Source: Tumebacillus avium (GTDB taxonomy: Bacteria; Bacillota; Bacilli; Tumebacillales; Tumebacillaceae). From it: a stretch of 64,000 nt of DNA. The translations under genes and the position numbers were made by a program. The stretch spans positions 3,774,001-3,838,000 of the forward strand of contig NZ_CP021434.1 in the NCBI RefSeq assembly GCF_002162355.1, in the 5' to 3' direction. Shown here piece by piece: positions 24,797 through 33,281 of the stretch; the first letter of the stretch is position 1, and each line of letters opens with the position of its first letter. The notes under the pieces are model-generated. The model worked only from the letters and a program-made list of their open reading frames with translations. It did not search any database and was not told the origin of the DNA.

Positions 24797-26083
24797 ATGG
24801 ACATGGTGATACAACCGGCCGGACGGGTGCAGGGCGAGGTGAAGGTGCCGGGCGACAAGTCGATCTCGCACCGCGCAGTGATGTTTGGCGCGCTGGCCGA
24901 CGGCGTGACGCAGGTGCGCGGCTTTTTGCCGGGGGCGGACTGCCTGAGCACGGTGGATTGTTTTCGCAAGATGGGCGTCGAGGTGGAGATGCTCTCGGAG
25001 ACGGAACTGCGCGTCAAAGGTGCCGGGCTCGACGGGCTGCAGGAGCCGTCCGATATTCTTGACGTCGGCAATTCCGGCACGACCGCCCGGCTGATGCTCG
25101 GTATCCTGGCCGGGCAGAACTTTCACAGCACGGTGACGGGCGATGCGTCGATCCGTCGCCGTCCGATGGGGCGCGTGACCGGGCCGCTGCGGGAGATGGG
25201 CGCGGTGATCGACGGGCGCGAAGACGGCCGTCTGGCTCCGTTGTCGGTGCGCGGCGGAGGGCTGCGCGGGATCAACTACGACTCGCCGGTCGGCAGCGCA
25301 CAGGTCAAATCGGCCGTGCTGCTCGCCGGGCTCTATGCGGAGGGGATGACAGGCGTCAAAGAGCCGGAGCAGTCCCGCGACCACACGGAGCGGATGCTGC
25401 GGGCGTTTGGCGTGCCGGTCACCGAACAGGACGGCTACATCACGGTGCAGGGCGGCTCGCGTTTGACGGCGGCGGAGATCGAAGTGCCGGGCGATATCTC
25501 TTCGGCCGCTTTCCTGCTGGTTGCGGCGGCGATTTTGCCCGGCTCCGACCTGATCATTCGCGGCGTCGGCATCAATCCGACGCGGACGGGCATCATCGAC
25601 GTGCTGCGCGAGATGGGGGCGCAGATCGAATGCTTAAATGAGCGCATCTCCGGGGATGAGCCGATCGCCGACCTGCACGTCAAGGCGGGTGAGTTAAAAG
25701 GCGTCACGGTGCGCGGGAATCTCATTCCGCGCCTGATCGACGAGATTCCGGTGCTCGCAGTCGCCGCCACGCAGGCGGAAGGCGTGACGGAGATCCGCGA
25801 CGCCAAGGAGCTGAAAGTCAAAGAATCGAACCGCATCGCCACCACCGCCGCCGAGCTGCGCAAGTTTGGCGCGCAGGTCGAAGAGCTGGAAGACGGGCTG
25901 CGCATCACCGGGCGCACGAAGCTGCAGGGCGGCGCGGTCGTCGAGACCTATCATGACCACCGCATCGCGATGGCGATGGCTGTCGCGGCACTGGCGGCCG
26001 ACGGAGCAGCGACGATCCGCGACTGGGAGTCGGTTGACGTGTCGTTTCCGGGATTTGCCCAATTAGTGCAAAATATCAGATAA
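24797..26083 (+). CDS. aroA: 3-phosphoshikimate 1-carboxyvinyltransferase (EPSP synthase)
   Basis: A 428-residue enzyme transferring the enolpyruvyl group of PEP to shikimate-3-phosphate. Motifs seen: [10 protein letters not shown] at about residue 18, [10 protein letters not shown] near 90, R-R-R-P-M-G-R, and D-H-R-I-A-M-A near the C terminus. GNSGTTARL is closer to the class II (Bacillota/CP4-like) type than to class I GNAGTAMR. ATG 24797 follows GAGGAGG (24781-24787) by 9 bases; the frame extending back to 24746 is not needed. Confidence 0.95.
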   Translation: MDMVIQPAGRVQGEVKVPGDKSISHRAVMFGALADGVTQVRGFLPGADCLSTVDCFRKMGVEVEMLSETELRVKGAGLDGLQEPSDILDVGNSGTTARLMLGILAGQNFHSTVTGDASIRRRPMGRVTGPLREMGAVIDGREDGRLAPLSVRGGGLRGINYDSPVGSAQVKSAVLLAGLYAEGMTGVKEPEQSRDHTERMLRAFGVPVTEQDGYITVQGGSRLTAAEIEVPGDISSAAFLLVAAAILPGSDLIIRGVGINPTRTGIIDVLREMGAQIECLNERISGDEPIADLHVKAGELKGVTVRGNLIPRLIDEIPVLAVAATQAEGVTEIRDAKELKVKESNRIATTAAELRKFGAQVEELEDGLRITGRTKLQGGAVVETYHDHRIAMAMAVAALAADGAATIRDWESVDVSFPGFAQLVQNIR

Positions 26084-26087
26084 TTTG

Positions 26088-26117
26088 TTGACAAGGAACT
26101 TCCTTCTGGAGTATGAT
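26088..26117 (+). promoter_or_regulatory. Sigma-A promoter after aroA
   Basis: TTGACA (26088-26093), 18-base spacer, TATGAT (26112-26117). Transcription would start near 26124 and meet an intrinsic terminator within about 45-70 bases. Confidence 0.65.
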
Positions 26118-26166
26118 ATTGTCAAGAAGCTTAAGTTCTGGTTTCTCTCCACTCCTATCATAGTTT

Positions 26167-26198
26167 GCCTGCTCCTGCGCGGAGCAGGCCTCTTTTTT
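26167..26198 (+). terminator. Terminator in the short leader before the membrane-protein gene
   Basis: GCCTGCTCC (26167-26175) pairs with GGAGCAGGC (26181-26189), loop TGCGC, then CTCTTTTTTT. It could end aroA transcripts, end a small RNA from the promoter at 26088, or act as an attenuator. Confidence 0.8.
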
Positions 26199-26266
26199 TG
26201 TTTCCGCGTCTTTTGTGGCCAAGTTCTGAATAGAATGATTTTGAACAAGGGCAAGGGGGCTTTCGC

Positions 26267-26803
26267 GTGAGGAGTCTAAACCTTTTTTATCACACGGTTA
26301 CCGCTCAGGTTGTGATCGTCCTGTTTATTTCGATAAAAATATTGCTGGTGCCGTATTTGATTTGGCGTTTCTTGGGCGCATCTTCCGGGGCGATGGTCGT
26401 GCTCGACGTGACGACGATCGTGCTGGGCACGCTGCTGGCCCTGTCGATGGGGATGGTCGGCTATTATCAGGCGCGTCATTTTGACCGCGGCAAGGTGCTG
26501 CCCCAGTCGTTGTGGTACATGCTCTGCGTGCTGGGTCCGGCCGGGCTGTTTCTGCTCTACAAATGGGTTGTCGGCGCGGCATGGGACACCCATCTGCTGC
26601 TGTTTCTCTCCGGGTGGCTCTCAATGTTCTCGCATCCGATGAACCTGGTTGGCTTCTACGGGCAATGGGTCGACGGCGTGGCCTTGCTGGCGATGGCCGG
26701 CTGCTATCTGCTTGGCGTGTTTGTCTATCATGACGAGCAGCGCCATGAAAAAGCGGAAAAGATGGACTTCCAGCACCTGCGCGTCAAAGGTCGTTTGAAA
26801 TGA
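26267..26803 (+). CDS. Integral membrane protein of unknown function
   Basis: A 178-residue protein with four to five hydrophobic segments (about residues 12-35, 42-65, 82-102, 108-125 and 138-155) and a charged C-terminal tail rich in Lys/Glu/His. I do not recognise a family. GTG 26267 is preceded by CAAGGGGG at spacing 8. It stands alone between two terminators. Confidence 0.65.
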   Translation: MRSLNLFYHTVTAQVVIVLFISIKILLVPYLIWRFLGASSGAMVVLDVTTIVLGTLLALSMGMVGYYQARHFDRGKVLPQSLWYMLCVLGPAGLFLLYKWVVGAAWDTHLLLFLSGWLSMFSHPMNLVGFYGQWVDGVALLAMAGCYLLGVFVYHDEQRHEKAEKMDFQHLRVKGRLK

Positions 26804-26845
26804 TGGTTTGTTAAATCGTGACGTCCTTATATATCAACCTTACTG

Positions 26846-26876
26846 TACCACCTCGGACGAGGTGGTATATTTTTTG
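26846..26876 (+). terminator. Intrinsic terminator
   Basis: TACCACCTC (26846-26854) pairs with GAGGTGGTA (26859-26867), loop GGAC, then TATTTTTTG. It ends the membrane-protein transcript, directly upstream of the SOS promoter. Confidence 0.82.
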
Positions 26877-26877
26877 T

Positions 26878-26907
26878 TTGCATAACGAACGTTCGTTCGT
26901 ATATACT
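26878..26907 (+). promoter_or_regulatory. Promoter of the Y-family polymerase
   Basis: TTGCAT (26878-26883), 18-base spacer, TATACT (26902-26907). A LexA box fills the spacer. Confidence 0.65.
26886..26899 (+). promoter_or_regulatory. LexA (SOS) box 1
   Basis: CGAACGTTCGTTCG matches the Bacillus-type consensus CGAAC-N4-GTTCG exactly. It sits between -35 and -10, so LexA binding would block RNA polymerase. Confidence 0.85.
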
Positions 26908-26920
26908 GTAGCTAACAACA

Positions 26921-26934
26921 GGAACATTCGTTCT
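26921..26934 (+). promoter_or_regulatory. LexA (SOS) box 2
   Basis: GGAACATTCGTTCT keeps the GAAC-N4-GTTC core. It lies about 35 bases downstream of box 1, just after the expected transcript start. Confidence 0.75.
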
Positions 26935-26955
26935 GAAATTAGTGGCGGTGATATT

Positions 26956-28203
26956 GTGAAAGGGTACGATTTAACAGACAAACGGCAGATTTTGCTCGCC
27001 GATATGAACTCGTTTTATGCCAGCGTCGAGCAGGCGCACAATCCGGAGCTGCGCGGCAAGCCGGTCGTGATCTGCGGCGATCCGGAGCGGCGCAGCGGCA
27101 TCGTGCTGGCGGCGAGCAGAGAGGCGAAGAAGTTTGGCATCAAGACGGTCGACCCCTTGTGGATGGTGCAGCAAAAATGCCCGCAGGCGGTGATCGTGCG
27201 CCCGCGAATGGAGACCTATGTGGAAGTGTCGCTGCGGATCATGGAGATCGCAAAGCGGTTTACGCCGCAGGTAGAAGTGTTTTCGATCGACGAAATTTTC
27301 CTCGACGTGACCGGGACGGAGAAGCTGTGGGGCGGCCCGTGGGAAGCGGCGCGCCAGTTCCGCCGCCTCGTGCAGGAGGAGACGGGCGTGGTCTGCTCGG
27401 CAGGCATCGGCTACAACAAGCTGGTCGCGAAAGTCTGCTGTGACACCAAGGCCAAGAAGTCCCCGGAAGGCATCTGGGAATGGAAGCCGCAGGACATCCC
27501 CCGCGAGATGCACCAGCTGCCGGTGCGCGAGCTGTTTGGCGTCGGCTCGCGGATGGAGCGCCATTTTCACTCGCGCGGGATCGTGACGATCGGTGACCTC
27601 GCCGCCTATCCGCTGCACCTTTTGAAGAAGCGCTTTGGCATCATGGGCGAGGTGTACCACCTCTCCGCCAACGGCATCGATTATTCGCCGGTGACGCCAA
27701 ACACGTTCCGCCAAGACATGAAAAGCGTCGGGCACATGATGACCTTGCCCCGCGACTACGAGAAGCCCGAAGAGGTGGAAGTGGTGCTCCTGGAGCTGTG
27801 CGAAGACGTCTGCCGCCGCCTGCGCCGGATGGGGCGCAACGGGCGGACGGTGCACATGCACTGCGGCTACACCGGGCTGATCGGCGGCTTTTCGAAGCAG
27901 GTGTCGCTGCCGTTCTCGACGAACATCACCCGCGAAGTGTATGAGACGGCCTGCAAGATCTTCCGGGAGAAATGGAACGGCACAGCGGTGCGTTCGATCG
28001 GCCTCTCCGTGGAGAATCTGAGCGACGACCACGAGCAGCAGCTCGACCTCTTTCACGACCGCGAGCGCGAACGGCGTCTCGCCTACACGATCGACAGCAT
28101 CAAAGACAGATTTGGCAACACCGCGCTGATGCGCGCCGCCTCGCTGACCGGGGCGGGGCAGGCGTTTGAGCGTGCGGGAAAGATCGGCGGACATTACCGA
28201 TAA
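26956..28203 (+). CDS. Y-family DNA polymerase, UvrX/YqjW-DinB type
   Basis: A 415-residue error-prone translesion polymerase. Catalytic Asp is in L-L-A-D-M-N-S-F-Y-A-S-V-E, and the second acidic pair is in F-S-I-D-E-I-F-L-D-V. A thumb with helix-hairpin-helix follows (L-F-G-V-G-S-R-M), then a little-finger domain. The C-terminal D-R-F-G-N-T-A-L-M-R-A and K-I-G-G-H-Y segments are typical of the UvrX/YqjW branch. The start is GTG 26956; longer frames would include the promoter and LexA boxes. Two LexA boxes upstream make it SOS-inducible. A Q-Q-L-D-L-F motif near the C terminus looks like a beta-clamp binding peptide. Confidence 0.92.
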   Translation: MKGYDLTDKRQILLADMNSFYASVEQAHNPELRGKPVVICGDPERRSGIVLAASREAKKFGIKTVDPLWMVQQKCPQAVIVRPRMETYVEVSLRIMEIAKRFTPQVEVFSIDEIFLDVTGTEKLWGGPWEAARQFRRLVQEETGVVCSAGIGYNKLVAKVCCDTKAKKSPEGIWEWKPQDIPREMHQLPVRELFGVGSRMERHFHSRGIVTIGDLAAYPLHLLKKRFGIMGEVYHLSANGIDYSPVTPNTFRQDMKSVGHMMTLPRDYEKPEEVEVVLLELCEDVCRRLRRMGRNGRTVHMHCGYTGLIGGFSKQVSLPFSTNITREVYETACKIFREKWNGTAVRSIGLSVENLSDDHEQQLDLFHDRERERRLAYTIDSIKDRFGNTALMRAASLTGAGQAFERAGKIGGHYR

Positions 28204-28214
28204 TCGGGCAAAAG

Positions 28215-28248
28215 AGAGCAGTGTGCCATCGCGGCGCACTGCTCTTTA
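28215..28248 (+). terminator. Intrinsic terminator after the polymerase gene
   Basis: A 13-base-pair stem (28215-28227 with 28233-28245, one G-T pair), loop ATCGC, then a T-rich tail. Confidence 0.82.
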
Positions 28249-28339
28249 TTATTTCTTAAGAAATTTTGTACTGGCTTCCTAAGATTTTTCGCGTACAATG
28301 AGAACTATACGGTGAATCCGACAAAGGAGAGTGGAAAAC

Positions 28340-28918
28340 TTGGAATACCAACACGTCACAGTTTCCAGACGTTCTGATACATTTGTTTTTCTTTCGAAAT
28401 TCCTGACTTCGCCCAAGCAAGTGGGCTCGGTCATGCCTTCTTCGCGCTACCTGACCCGCAAGATGATGGAGCCGGTCGACTGGAACCGGGTGCGTGCCGT
28501 CGCCGAGCTTGGCGCAGGCACCGGCGTGTTTACGCGGGCGATCAACGACCGTCTGCATCCGAAGGCCCAAGCGGTGGTGTTTGAAGCGGATGTTGCGATG
28601 CAAAGACGTTTGAAAGAGCAGAGCCCGTCCCTGCATTATTGGGGAGATGCAACCGAATTGAATTACGCGCGGGAACAGTTGGGGATGGGACCGCTCGACG
28701 TCGTTTTCTCCGGGCTGCCGTTTGCCAACTTCGAACAGGACCTGCGCGACAAGCTGCTCGCCGAAGTGGTCGACAGCTTAAAGCCGGGTGGACTGTTCAT
28801 CGCGTTCCAATATTCGCTGCAGATGAAAAAGCAGCTGCAAGAGCGTTTTTCCAGCGTCAAAATCGGATTTGTGCCGATGAACGTGCCGCCTGCGTTCGTC
28901 TACATCTGCCAAAAATAG
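28340..28918 (+). CDS. Class I SAM methyltransferase, phospholipid N-methyltransferase-like
   Basis: A 192-residue protein. F-L-x-x-P-K-Q-V-G-S-V-M-P-S-S at about residue 27 is the PmtA-type opening block. The SAM motif is A-E-L-G-A-G-T-G-V-F-T, and S-G-L-P-F-A-N-F takes the place of the NPPY-type loop. By family it may N-methylate phosphatidylethanolamine, but rRNA adenine dimethylases are structurally close. TTG 28340 is chosen (AAAGGAG at 28323-28329); a GTG at 28331 is too close to that site. It precedes a DedA gene, which supports a membrane-lipid role. Confidence 0.72.
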   Translation: MEYQHVTVSRRSDTFVFLSKFLTSPKQVGSVMPSSRYLTRKMMEPVDWNRVRAVAELGAGTGVFTRAINDRLHPKAQAVVFEADVAMQRRLKEQSPSLHYWGDATELNYAREQLGMGPLDVVFSGLPFANFEQDLRDKLLAEVVDSLKPGGLFIAFQYSLQMKKQLQERFSSVKIGFVPMNVPPAFVYICQK

Positions 28919-28933
28919 GGGGCAGATGGTAAA

Positions 28934-29542
28934 ATGAGCGTGGACATTTTACTTGGCTATATTGAGCAGTACGGCTATTTTGCCCTCTTTTTTGCCTTAT
29001 GGCTGGGCATTGTCGGGCTGCCAATCCCCGATGAGAGCGTCGTGATGACCGGCGGCTTTGTCGCTTCGGCGGGGCTGTTGCATACGCTGCCGGCTTTCTT
29101 GCTGACCTATCTTGGGGTCGTATCCGGCCTGTCGATCGGCTATGTGATCGGGTACCGGGCCGGCGCGCCGATTCTGGAGAAGATCGGCGCGAAACGAAAA
29201 GGAGCGAAACACCTGGCCCGTGCGCAGCGGCTGCTGGAGCGCTATGGTCCGGCTGCGCTGTGCTTTTCCTATCTGCTGCCGGTGGTGCGCCACATCGTGC
29301 CGTATCTGGTCGGCACGAACCGAATGAGCTTTGGACGCTATGCGTTGTATTCCTATACGAGCGGGCTGGTCTGGACCTTGCTGTATTTTGTGCTTGGCTA
29401 CCTGTTTGGCGGGTATATTGAAGAGATCGCCGCAGCCGTGACCACCTACGGGATGTACGTGCTGTACGCCTTGGCAGGCGCCGGGGTGATCGTGTTTGCC
29501 GTGCGGAGGAGGAGAGTACTTTGGAAAAAGAACGCATCCTGA
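28934..29542 (+). CDS. DedA family membrane protein
   Basis: A 202-residue SNARE-associated/DedA-type membrane protein. It has G-L-P-I-P-D-E near residue 33, G-Y-x-I-G-Y-R-A-G near 75 and a Pro-rich re-entrant F-S-Y-L-L-P-V-V-R-H segment near 115, with several membrane helices. DedA proteins move phospholipids or undecaprenyl phosphate across the membrane. The last 22 bases overlap the response-regulator gene, linking it to the two-component system. Confidence 0.88.
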   Translation: MSVDILLGYIEQYGYFALFFALWLGIVGLPIPDESVVMTGGFVASAGLLHTLPAFLLTYLGVVSGLSIGYVIGYRAGAPILEKIGAKRKGAKHLARAQRLLERYGPAALCFSYLLPVVRHIVPYLVGTNRMSFGRYALYSYTSGLVWTLLYFVLGYLFGGYIEEIAAAVTTYGMYVLYALAGAGVIVFAVRRRRVLWKKNAS

Positions 29543-30225
29543 TCGTCGATGATGAAAAGGAGATTCGCGATCTGATTGAGATCTATTTGAAAAATGAAGG
29601 CTATCGCGTGCTGCAGGCGGAAAACGGCGCCGAAGCGCTGGAGCTCTTGGAACACACCGAGATCGATCTGATCGTCCTCGACATCATGATGCCGAAGTTG
29701 GACGGCCTGACCTTTACCTTGCAGGTGCGGGAGAAACAGGACATGCCGATCATCATGCTCTCGGCAAAAACGCAGGACATGGACAAAATCCACGGGCTGT
29801 CGACCGGTGCGGACGATTACATGTCCAAGCCGTTCAACCCGCTGGAGCTGATCGCCCGCGTCAAATCGCAATTGCGCCGCCAGCAGCGGATGAACAAGGC
29901 GGCCGCTGTGCCGGTCGAAGCGGATGTGATCGAAATCGATGACCTGCAGATCAACACACAGACGCACGAAGTGCGCGTCGGCGGGACGGAAGTGCGCTTG
30001 ACGCCAACCGAGTTTGACATCCTCGAACTGCTCGCCCGCAACCGCGGCAAAGTGTTCAGCGCCGAGCACATCTATGAAAAGGTCTGGCAGGAGCAGTATT
30101 ACCGCTCCGGCGACAACACGGTGATGGTGCACATCCGCAAGATCCGCGAGAAGATCGAAGAGAACAGCCGCAAGCCGAAGTACATCAAGACGGTGTGGGG
30201 AGTGGGATATAAAATTGAAACGTAG
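29521..30225 (+). CDS. OmpR/PhoB-family response regulator
   Basis: A 234-residue regulator. The receiver domain has acidic pocket D10-D11, phospho-acceptor D54 in I-V-L-D-I-M-M-P, and the Lys in M-S-K-P-F-N. The winged-helix output domain has T-P-T-E-F-D-I-L-E-L-L and a C-terminal V-W-G-V-G-Y-K. TTG 29521 follows GGAGGAG within the end of the DedA gene. The stop overlaps the kinase start by 11 bases. Confidence 0.94.
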   Translation: MEKERILIVDDEKEIRDLIEIYLKNEGYRVLQAENGAEALELLEHTEIDLIVLDIMMPKLDGLTFTLQVREKQDMPIIMLSAKTQDMDKIHGLSTGADDYMSKPFNPLELIARVKSQLRRQQRMNKAAAVPVEADVIEIDDLQINTQTHEVRVGGTEVRLTPTEFDILELLARNRGKVFSAEHIYEKVWQEQYYRSGDNTVMVHIRKIREKIEENSRKPKYIKTVWGVGYKIET

Positions 30226-31702
30226 ACTGGCCGCCCTGTACCGCAACATCGTCATCAACATCAAGACCAGCCTGCGCACGCAGTTGATGCTGACCTTTCT
30301 CGTCTGTCTGGGACTGGCCGCCATCGCCGGGGTGGCGGTCACCGTGTTTATGGAAGACACGTTATCCACGCGCCATGAAGAGGTCGACAGCGGGGTGGAG
30401 AGACTGGAGATCGACACGCAGCATCTGGCCGAAGAGGTGGAGCGGATTACCGCGAACTTCCCGGATGACGAAACGCGCCGGAAAAGCGAAATCCAGCTCG
30501 CCTTAAACAATGGCGAGTGGAACACGTCCGGCCAAACGGCCAACTTCCGCATCATCGACGAGTCGGGCAATGTACTGCTGAAATCGACGAGCGCGCAGTG
30601 GGCGCCGGTTGACCTGCAGTACCTGCTGCGCACCTCGATGGAGCTGAGCGCCGACCTCAGAGCCAACCAGCTCGATTCCAACCAATATGTGGTGCTGGCA
30701 TCCCCGGTGGAGTATGAAGGCCGGGATGCGTATATGATCTTCGAAGGCATCCCGCAAACGCGCGTGTATTATGTGCAGGACTTTTCGATGATCGGCTCGA
30801 TCGCGTTTGTGATCGCCTTCTTGTTCCTGTTTTACATGATCACCAAGCGCAAGACCGGCTACATCGAGGAGTTGGCGCACGGCCTGCAGGTGATCTCCAA
30901 AGGCCAGCTCGAGCACCGCGTCCGGGAAAAAGGGGAGGACGAGCTCGGCATCCTCGCGCAGACGATCAACCACATGGCCCAGGAACTGCAGGCCAAGATC
31001 GAAGAGGAGCGGGAAGCGGAACGGGTGAAAAACGAGCTGATCACATCCGTCTCGCACGACCTGCGCACGCCGCTGACCTCGATCATCGGCTACCTGCGCC
31101 TGCTGCATGAAGACCGCGCCAAGACGCTGGAGGAGAAGCGCGATTATCTGCGCGTGGCGTTTGGCAAATCGGAGCAGCTGCAGCGGCTGGTGGAAGACTT
31201 GTTCGATTACACGACGCTGACCCACCACGACGTAAGGTTAAACACCCAGCGCGTGTCATTAAATGAAATGGTCGAGCAGATCGCGGAAGAATACGTGCCG
31301 CTGATGGAAGAGAGCGGGCTGCAATTGCAGAGAGAACTGCCCGCCGACGAGCTTTTTGCCGAAGTCGATCCGGAAAAATGGTTCCGGGTCTTCGAAAATC
31401 TGCTCGGCAACGCGATCAAATACAGCCACAAGCAAAGCATCGTCCGCCTGCGCCTGAAACAGCGCGACGGCGGCGCTATGATCCTCTTGGAAAACCAAAG
31501 CGACGCAATCCCCAAAGCGCAGTTGGAACGCCTGTTTGAGCGCTTTTTCCGCCTCGAGACCTCCCGCTCGACGAAAAGCGGCGGATCGGGTCTGGGCTTA
31601 GCGATCGCCAAGAGCATCGTCGAGCTGCATGGCGGCACGATCGGGGCAACCAGCGTCGAAAATCGCATCCAATTTCAGATTTGGCTGCCATTAGCAAAAT
31701 AA
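30215..31702 (+). CDS. Two-component sensor histidine kinase
   Basis: A 495-residue membrane kinase: TM1 at about residues 22-45, extracytoplasmic sensor about 46-185, TM2 about 190-212, then a HAMP linker. HisKA carries H281 in S-V-S-H-D-L-R-T-P-L-T-S, and HATPase_c has N (E-N-L-L-G-N-A-I-K-Y) and G (S-G-L-G-L-A-I) boxes. It is the cognate partner of the upstream regulator, with TTG 30215 inside that gene. The arrangement resembles envelope-stress systems; the signal is unknown. Confidence 0.93.
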   Translation: MKRRLAALYRNIVINIKTSLRTQLMLTFLVCLGLAAIAGVAVTVFMEDTLSTRHEEVDSGVERLEIDTQHLAEEVERITANFPDDETRRKSEIQLALNNGEWNTSGQTANFRIIDESGNVLLKSTSAQWAPVDLQYLLRTSMELSADLRANQLDSNQYVVLASPVEYEGRDAYMIFEGIPQTRVYYVQDFSMIGSIAFVIAFLFLFYMITKRKTGYIEELAHGLQVISKGQLEHRVREKGEDELGILAQTINHMAQELQAKIEEEREAERVKNELITSVSHDLRTPLTSIIGYLRLLHEDRAKTLEEKRDYLRVAFGKSEQLQRLVEDLFDYTTLTHHDVRLNTQRVSLNEMVEQIAEEYVPLMEESGLQLQRELPADELFAEVDPEKWFRVFENLLGNAIKYSHKQSIVRLRLKQRDGGAMILLENQSDAIPKAQLERLFERFFRLETSRSTKSGGSGLGLAIAKSIVELHGGTIGATSVENRIQFQIWLPLAK

Positions 31703-31726
31703 TTTTCAGTTTTCCGATAATATATC

Positions 31727-31755
31727 TTGTCATACACTCTTTGTTTTAGTATGAT
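31727..31755 (+). promoter_or_regulatory. Sigma-A promoter of the subtilase gene
   Basis: TTGTCA (31727-31732), 17-base spacer, TATGAT (31750-31755). It gives a 5' untranslated region of about 50 bases before ATG 31811. Confidence 0.7.
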
Positions 31756-31810
31756 TAATCTCAAATGGGGTAAGAGATTATATCTAACTTTAATGAGGGG
31801 GTTTTTCCCA

Positions 31811-33178
31811 ATGAAAAAACGTTCCGCACTGATGCTCGCACTCGCACTCGGCATGACCACTGTTACCGGCCTGACCGTTGACGGCGGACAAGCTCAAGCA
31901 CAAGCTGGCGAACAGCAATTCCTCGTCGTCTTCAAACAAGACAGCGGTCTTCCGGCTGGGTATGAGTCGGTGATTGCCAATGCAGGCGGCTCCGTTAAGA
32001 AAGCCATCCCGCAGCTGGGTGCTGTGCAAGTCACTTCGAGCAACCCGGACTTCTTGAGCACCATCGAAGGCTCCAGCCTCGTTCTGAACGCAGGCATTGA
32101 AAATACAATCTACCCGGAAACGGTTGAAGGCGAGTCCTTCGAAATGCTGTCCGCTGCAGACGCAGTGAACACCGGCAGCGCAGACCTGTACAACCGTTAC
32201 GGCTGGGATATCAAGCAAGTGACCGGCGACGGCGCAGCATGGAACCTGACCGGCGGCACCGGCAAGTCGGTTGACGGCAAAAACATCGTTGTTGCAGTTG
32301 TTGACACCGGGATCGACTACACCCACCCGGACCTGCAGAAAAACTACCTGTACGGCAAGTCCTTCGTACCGGGCATCGCTGACCCGAGAGACGACAACGG
32401 CCACGGCACGCACGTTGCCGGCTCCATCGCAGGCGTCGGCCGCATCCTCGGCGTTGGTCCGGACCTGAAAGTGGCAGCTTACCGCGTATTTGGCCCGACC
32501 GGCGGCGCTCAGACTTCTGACATCGCCAACGCGCTGATGACCGCAGCTGACGACAACGTTGACGTCGTCAACATGTCGCTCGGCGGCTACGACTGGTTCC
32601 AAGACCCGTCCTACGCAACGAAAGACGTTGTGGCAGACGTTCGCATGTTCAACCGCGCGATCCAATACGCGATCAAAGGCGGCGTAACCGTTGTTGGCTC
32701 CGCAGGCAACAACAACTACGACCTGTCCTCCCCGGGCCAGCTGTCCCAGACCATCGGCGCACAAGGTGCAACGCACCGCAGCCCGTCTTCTCCGACCCTG
32801 ATCCGCGTGGCGGCAAACGGCTTTGAGCTGAACCGCACCTACTACTCCAACTACGGCGTAGGCAAGATCGACGTTACCGCTCCGGGCGGCGACTACGGCA
32901 CCGCTTGGATCACCCAGAACAACCCGGCGCTGCGCAACGGCAACCTGCGCGCTCTGTCCACCGTTCCGGGCGGCTACGCTTGGTACATGGGCACCTCGAT
33001 GGCAGCTCCGAAAACGGCAGCTCTGGCTGGCCTGATCATCGCTCAGCACGGCAAAGACGTGCTGTCCCCGCAACAAGTCAAGAGCATCATCCAGCGTTCG
33101 GCGACCGACATCAACAAGCCGGGCTACGACGGCGAATCCGGCTTTGGCCTGATCAACGCAGTCAACGCGTTGAAATAG
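31811..33178 (+). CDS. Secreted S8 subtilisin-like serine protease
   Basis: A 455-residue extracellular protease. There is a signal peptide (M-K-K-R-S then a hydrophobic core, cleavage near A-Q-A at about residue 33). An inhibitor-I9-like propeptide runs to about residue 115, and the catalytic domain follows. The triad is D165 (V-V-D-T-G-I-D), H198 (N-G-H-G-T-H) and S396 (M-G-T-S-M-A-A-P), with the oxyanion Asn in S-A-G-N-N-N. Codon choice (more GCA, GTT and AAC) looks like a highly expressed gene compared with its neighbours. ATG 31811 is chosen over an ATG at 31793, which falls in the GAGGGGG ribosome site. Confidence 0.93.
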   Translation: MKKRSALMLALALGMTTVTGLTVDGGQAQAQAGEQQFLVVFKQDSGLPAGYESVIANAGGSVKKAIPQLGAVQVTSSNPDFLSTIEGSSLVLNAGIENTIYPETVEGESFEMLSAADAVNTGSADLYNRYGWDIKQVTGDGAAWNLTGGTGKSVDGKNIVVAVVDTGIDYTHPDLQKNYLYGKSFVPGIADPRDDNGHGTHVAGSIAGVGRILGVGPDLKVAAYRVFGPTGGAQTSDIANALMTAADDNVDVVNMSLGGYDWFQDPSYATKDVVADVRMFNRAIQYAIKGGVTVVGSAGNNNYDLSSPGQLSQTIGAQGATHRSPSSPTLIRVAANGFELNRTYYSNYGVGKIDVTAPGGDYGTAWITQNNPALRNGNLRALSTVPGGYAWYMGTSMAAPKTAALAGLIIAQHGKDVLSPQQVKSIIQRSATDINKPGYDGESGFGLINAVNALK

Positions 33179-33191
33179 TTTAAGCAAATGG

Positions 33192-33222
33192 AAAAGAGTC
33201 CCCGCTGAGGGGACTCTTTTTT
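33192..33222 (+). terminator. Intrinsic terminator after the subtilase gene
   Basis: A perfect 12-base-pair stem, AAAAGAGTCCCC (33192-33203) with GGGGACTCTTTT (33209-33220), then T. Confidence 0.88.
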
Positions 33223-33281
33223 GCGTGGAGTGGAAAAATGTACAGCTTGTGCAAAAGCTTCGTACAAGTTAACATAATGCT

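Noticed and set aside
26085..26270. 61-codon open frame between aroA and the membrane-protein gene
   Set aside because: It starts at a TTG without a ribosome site, covers a promoter and a terminator, and has no family-like sequence.
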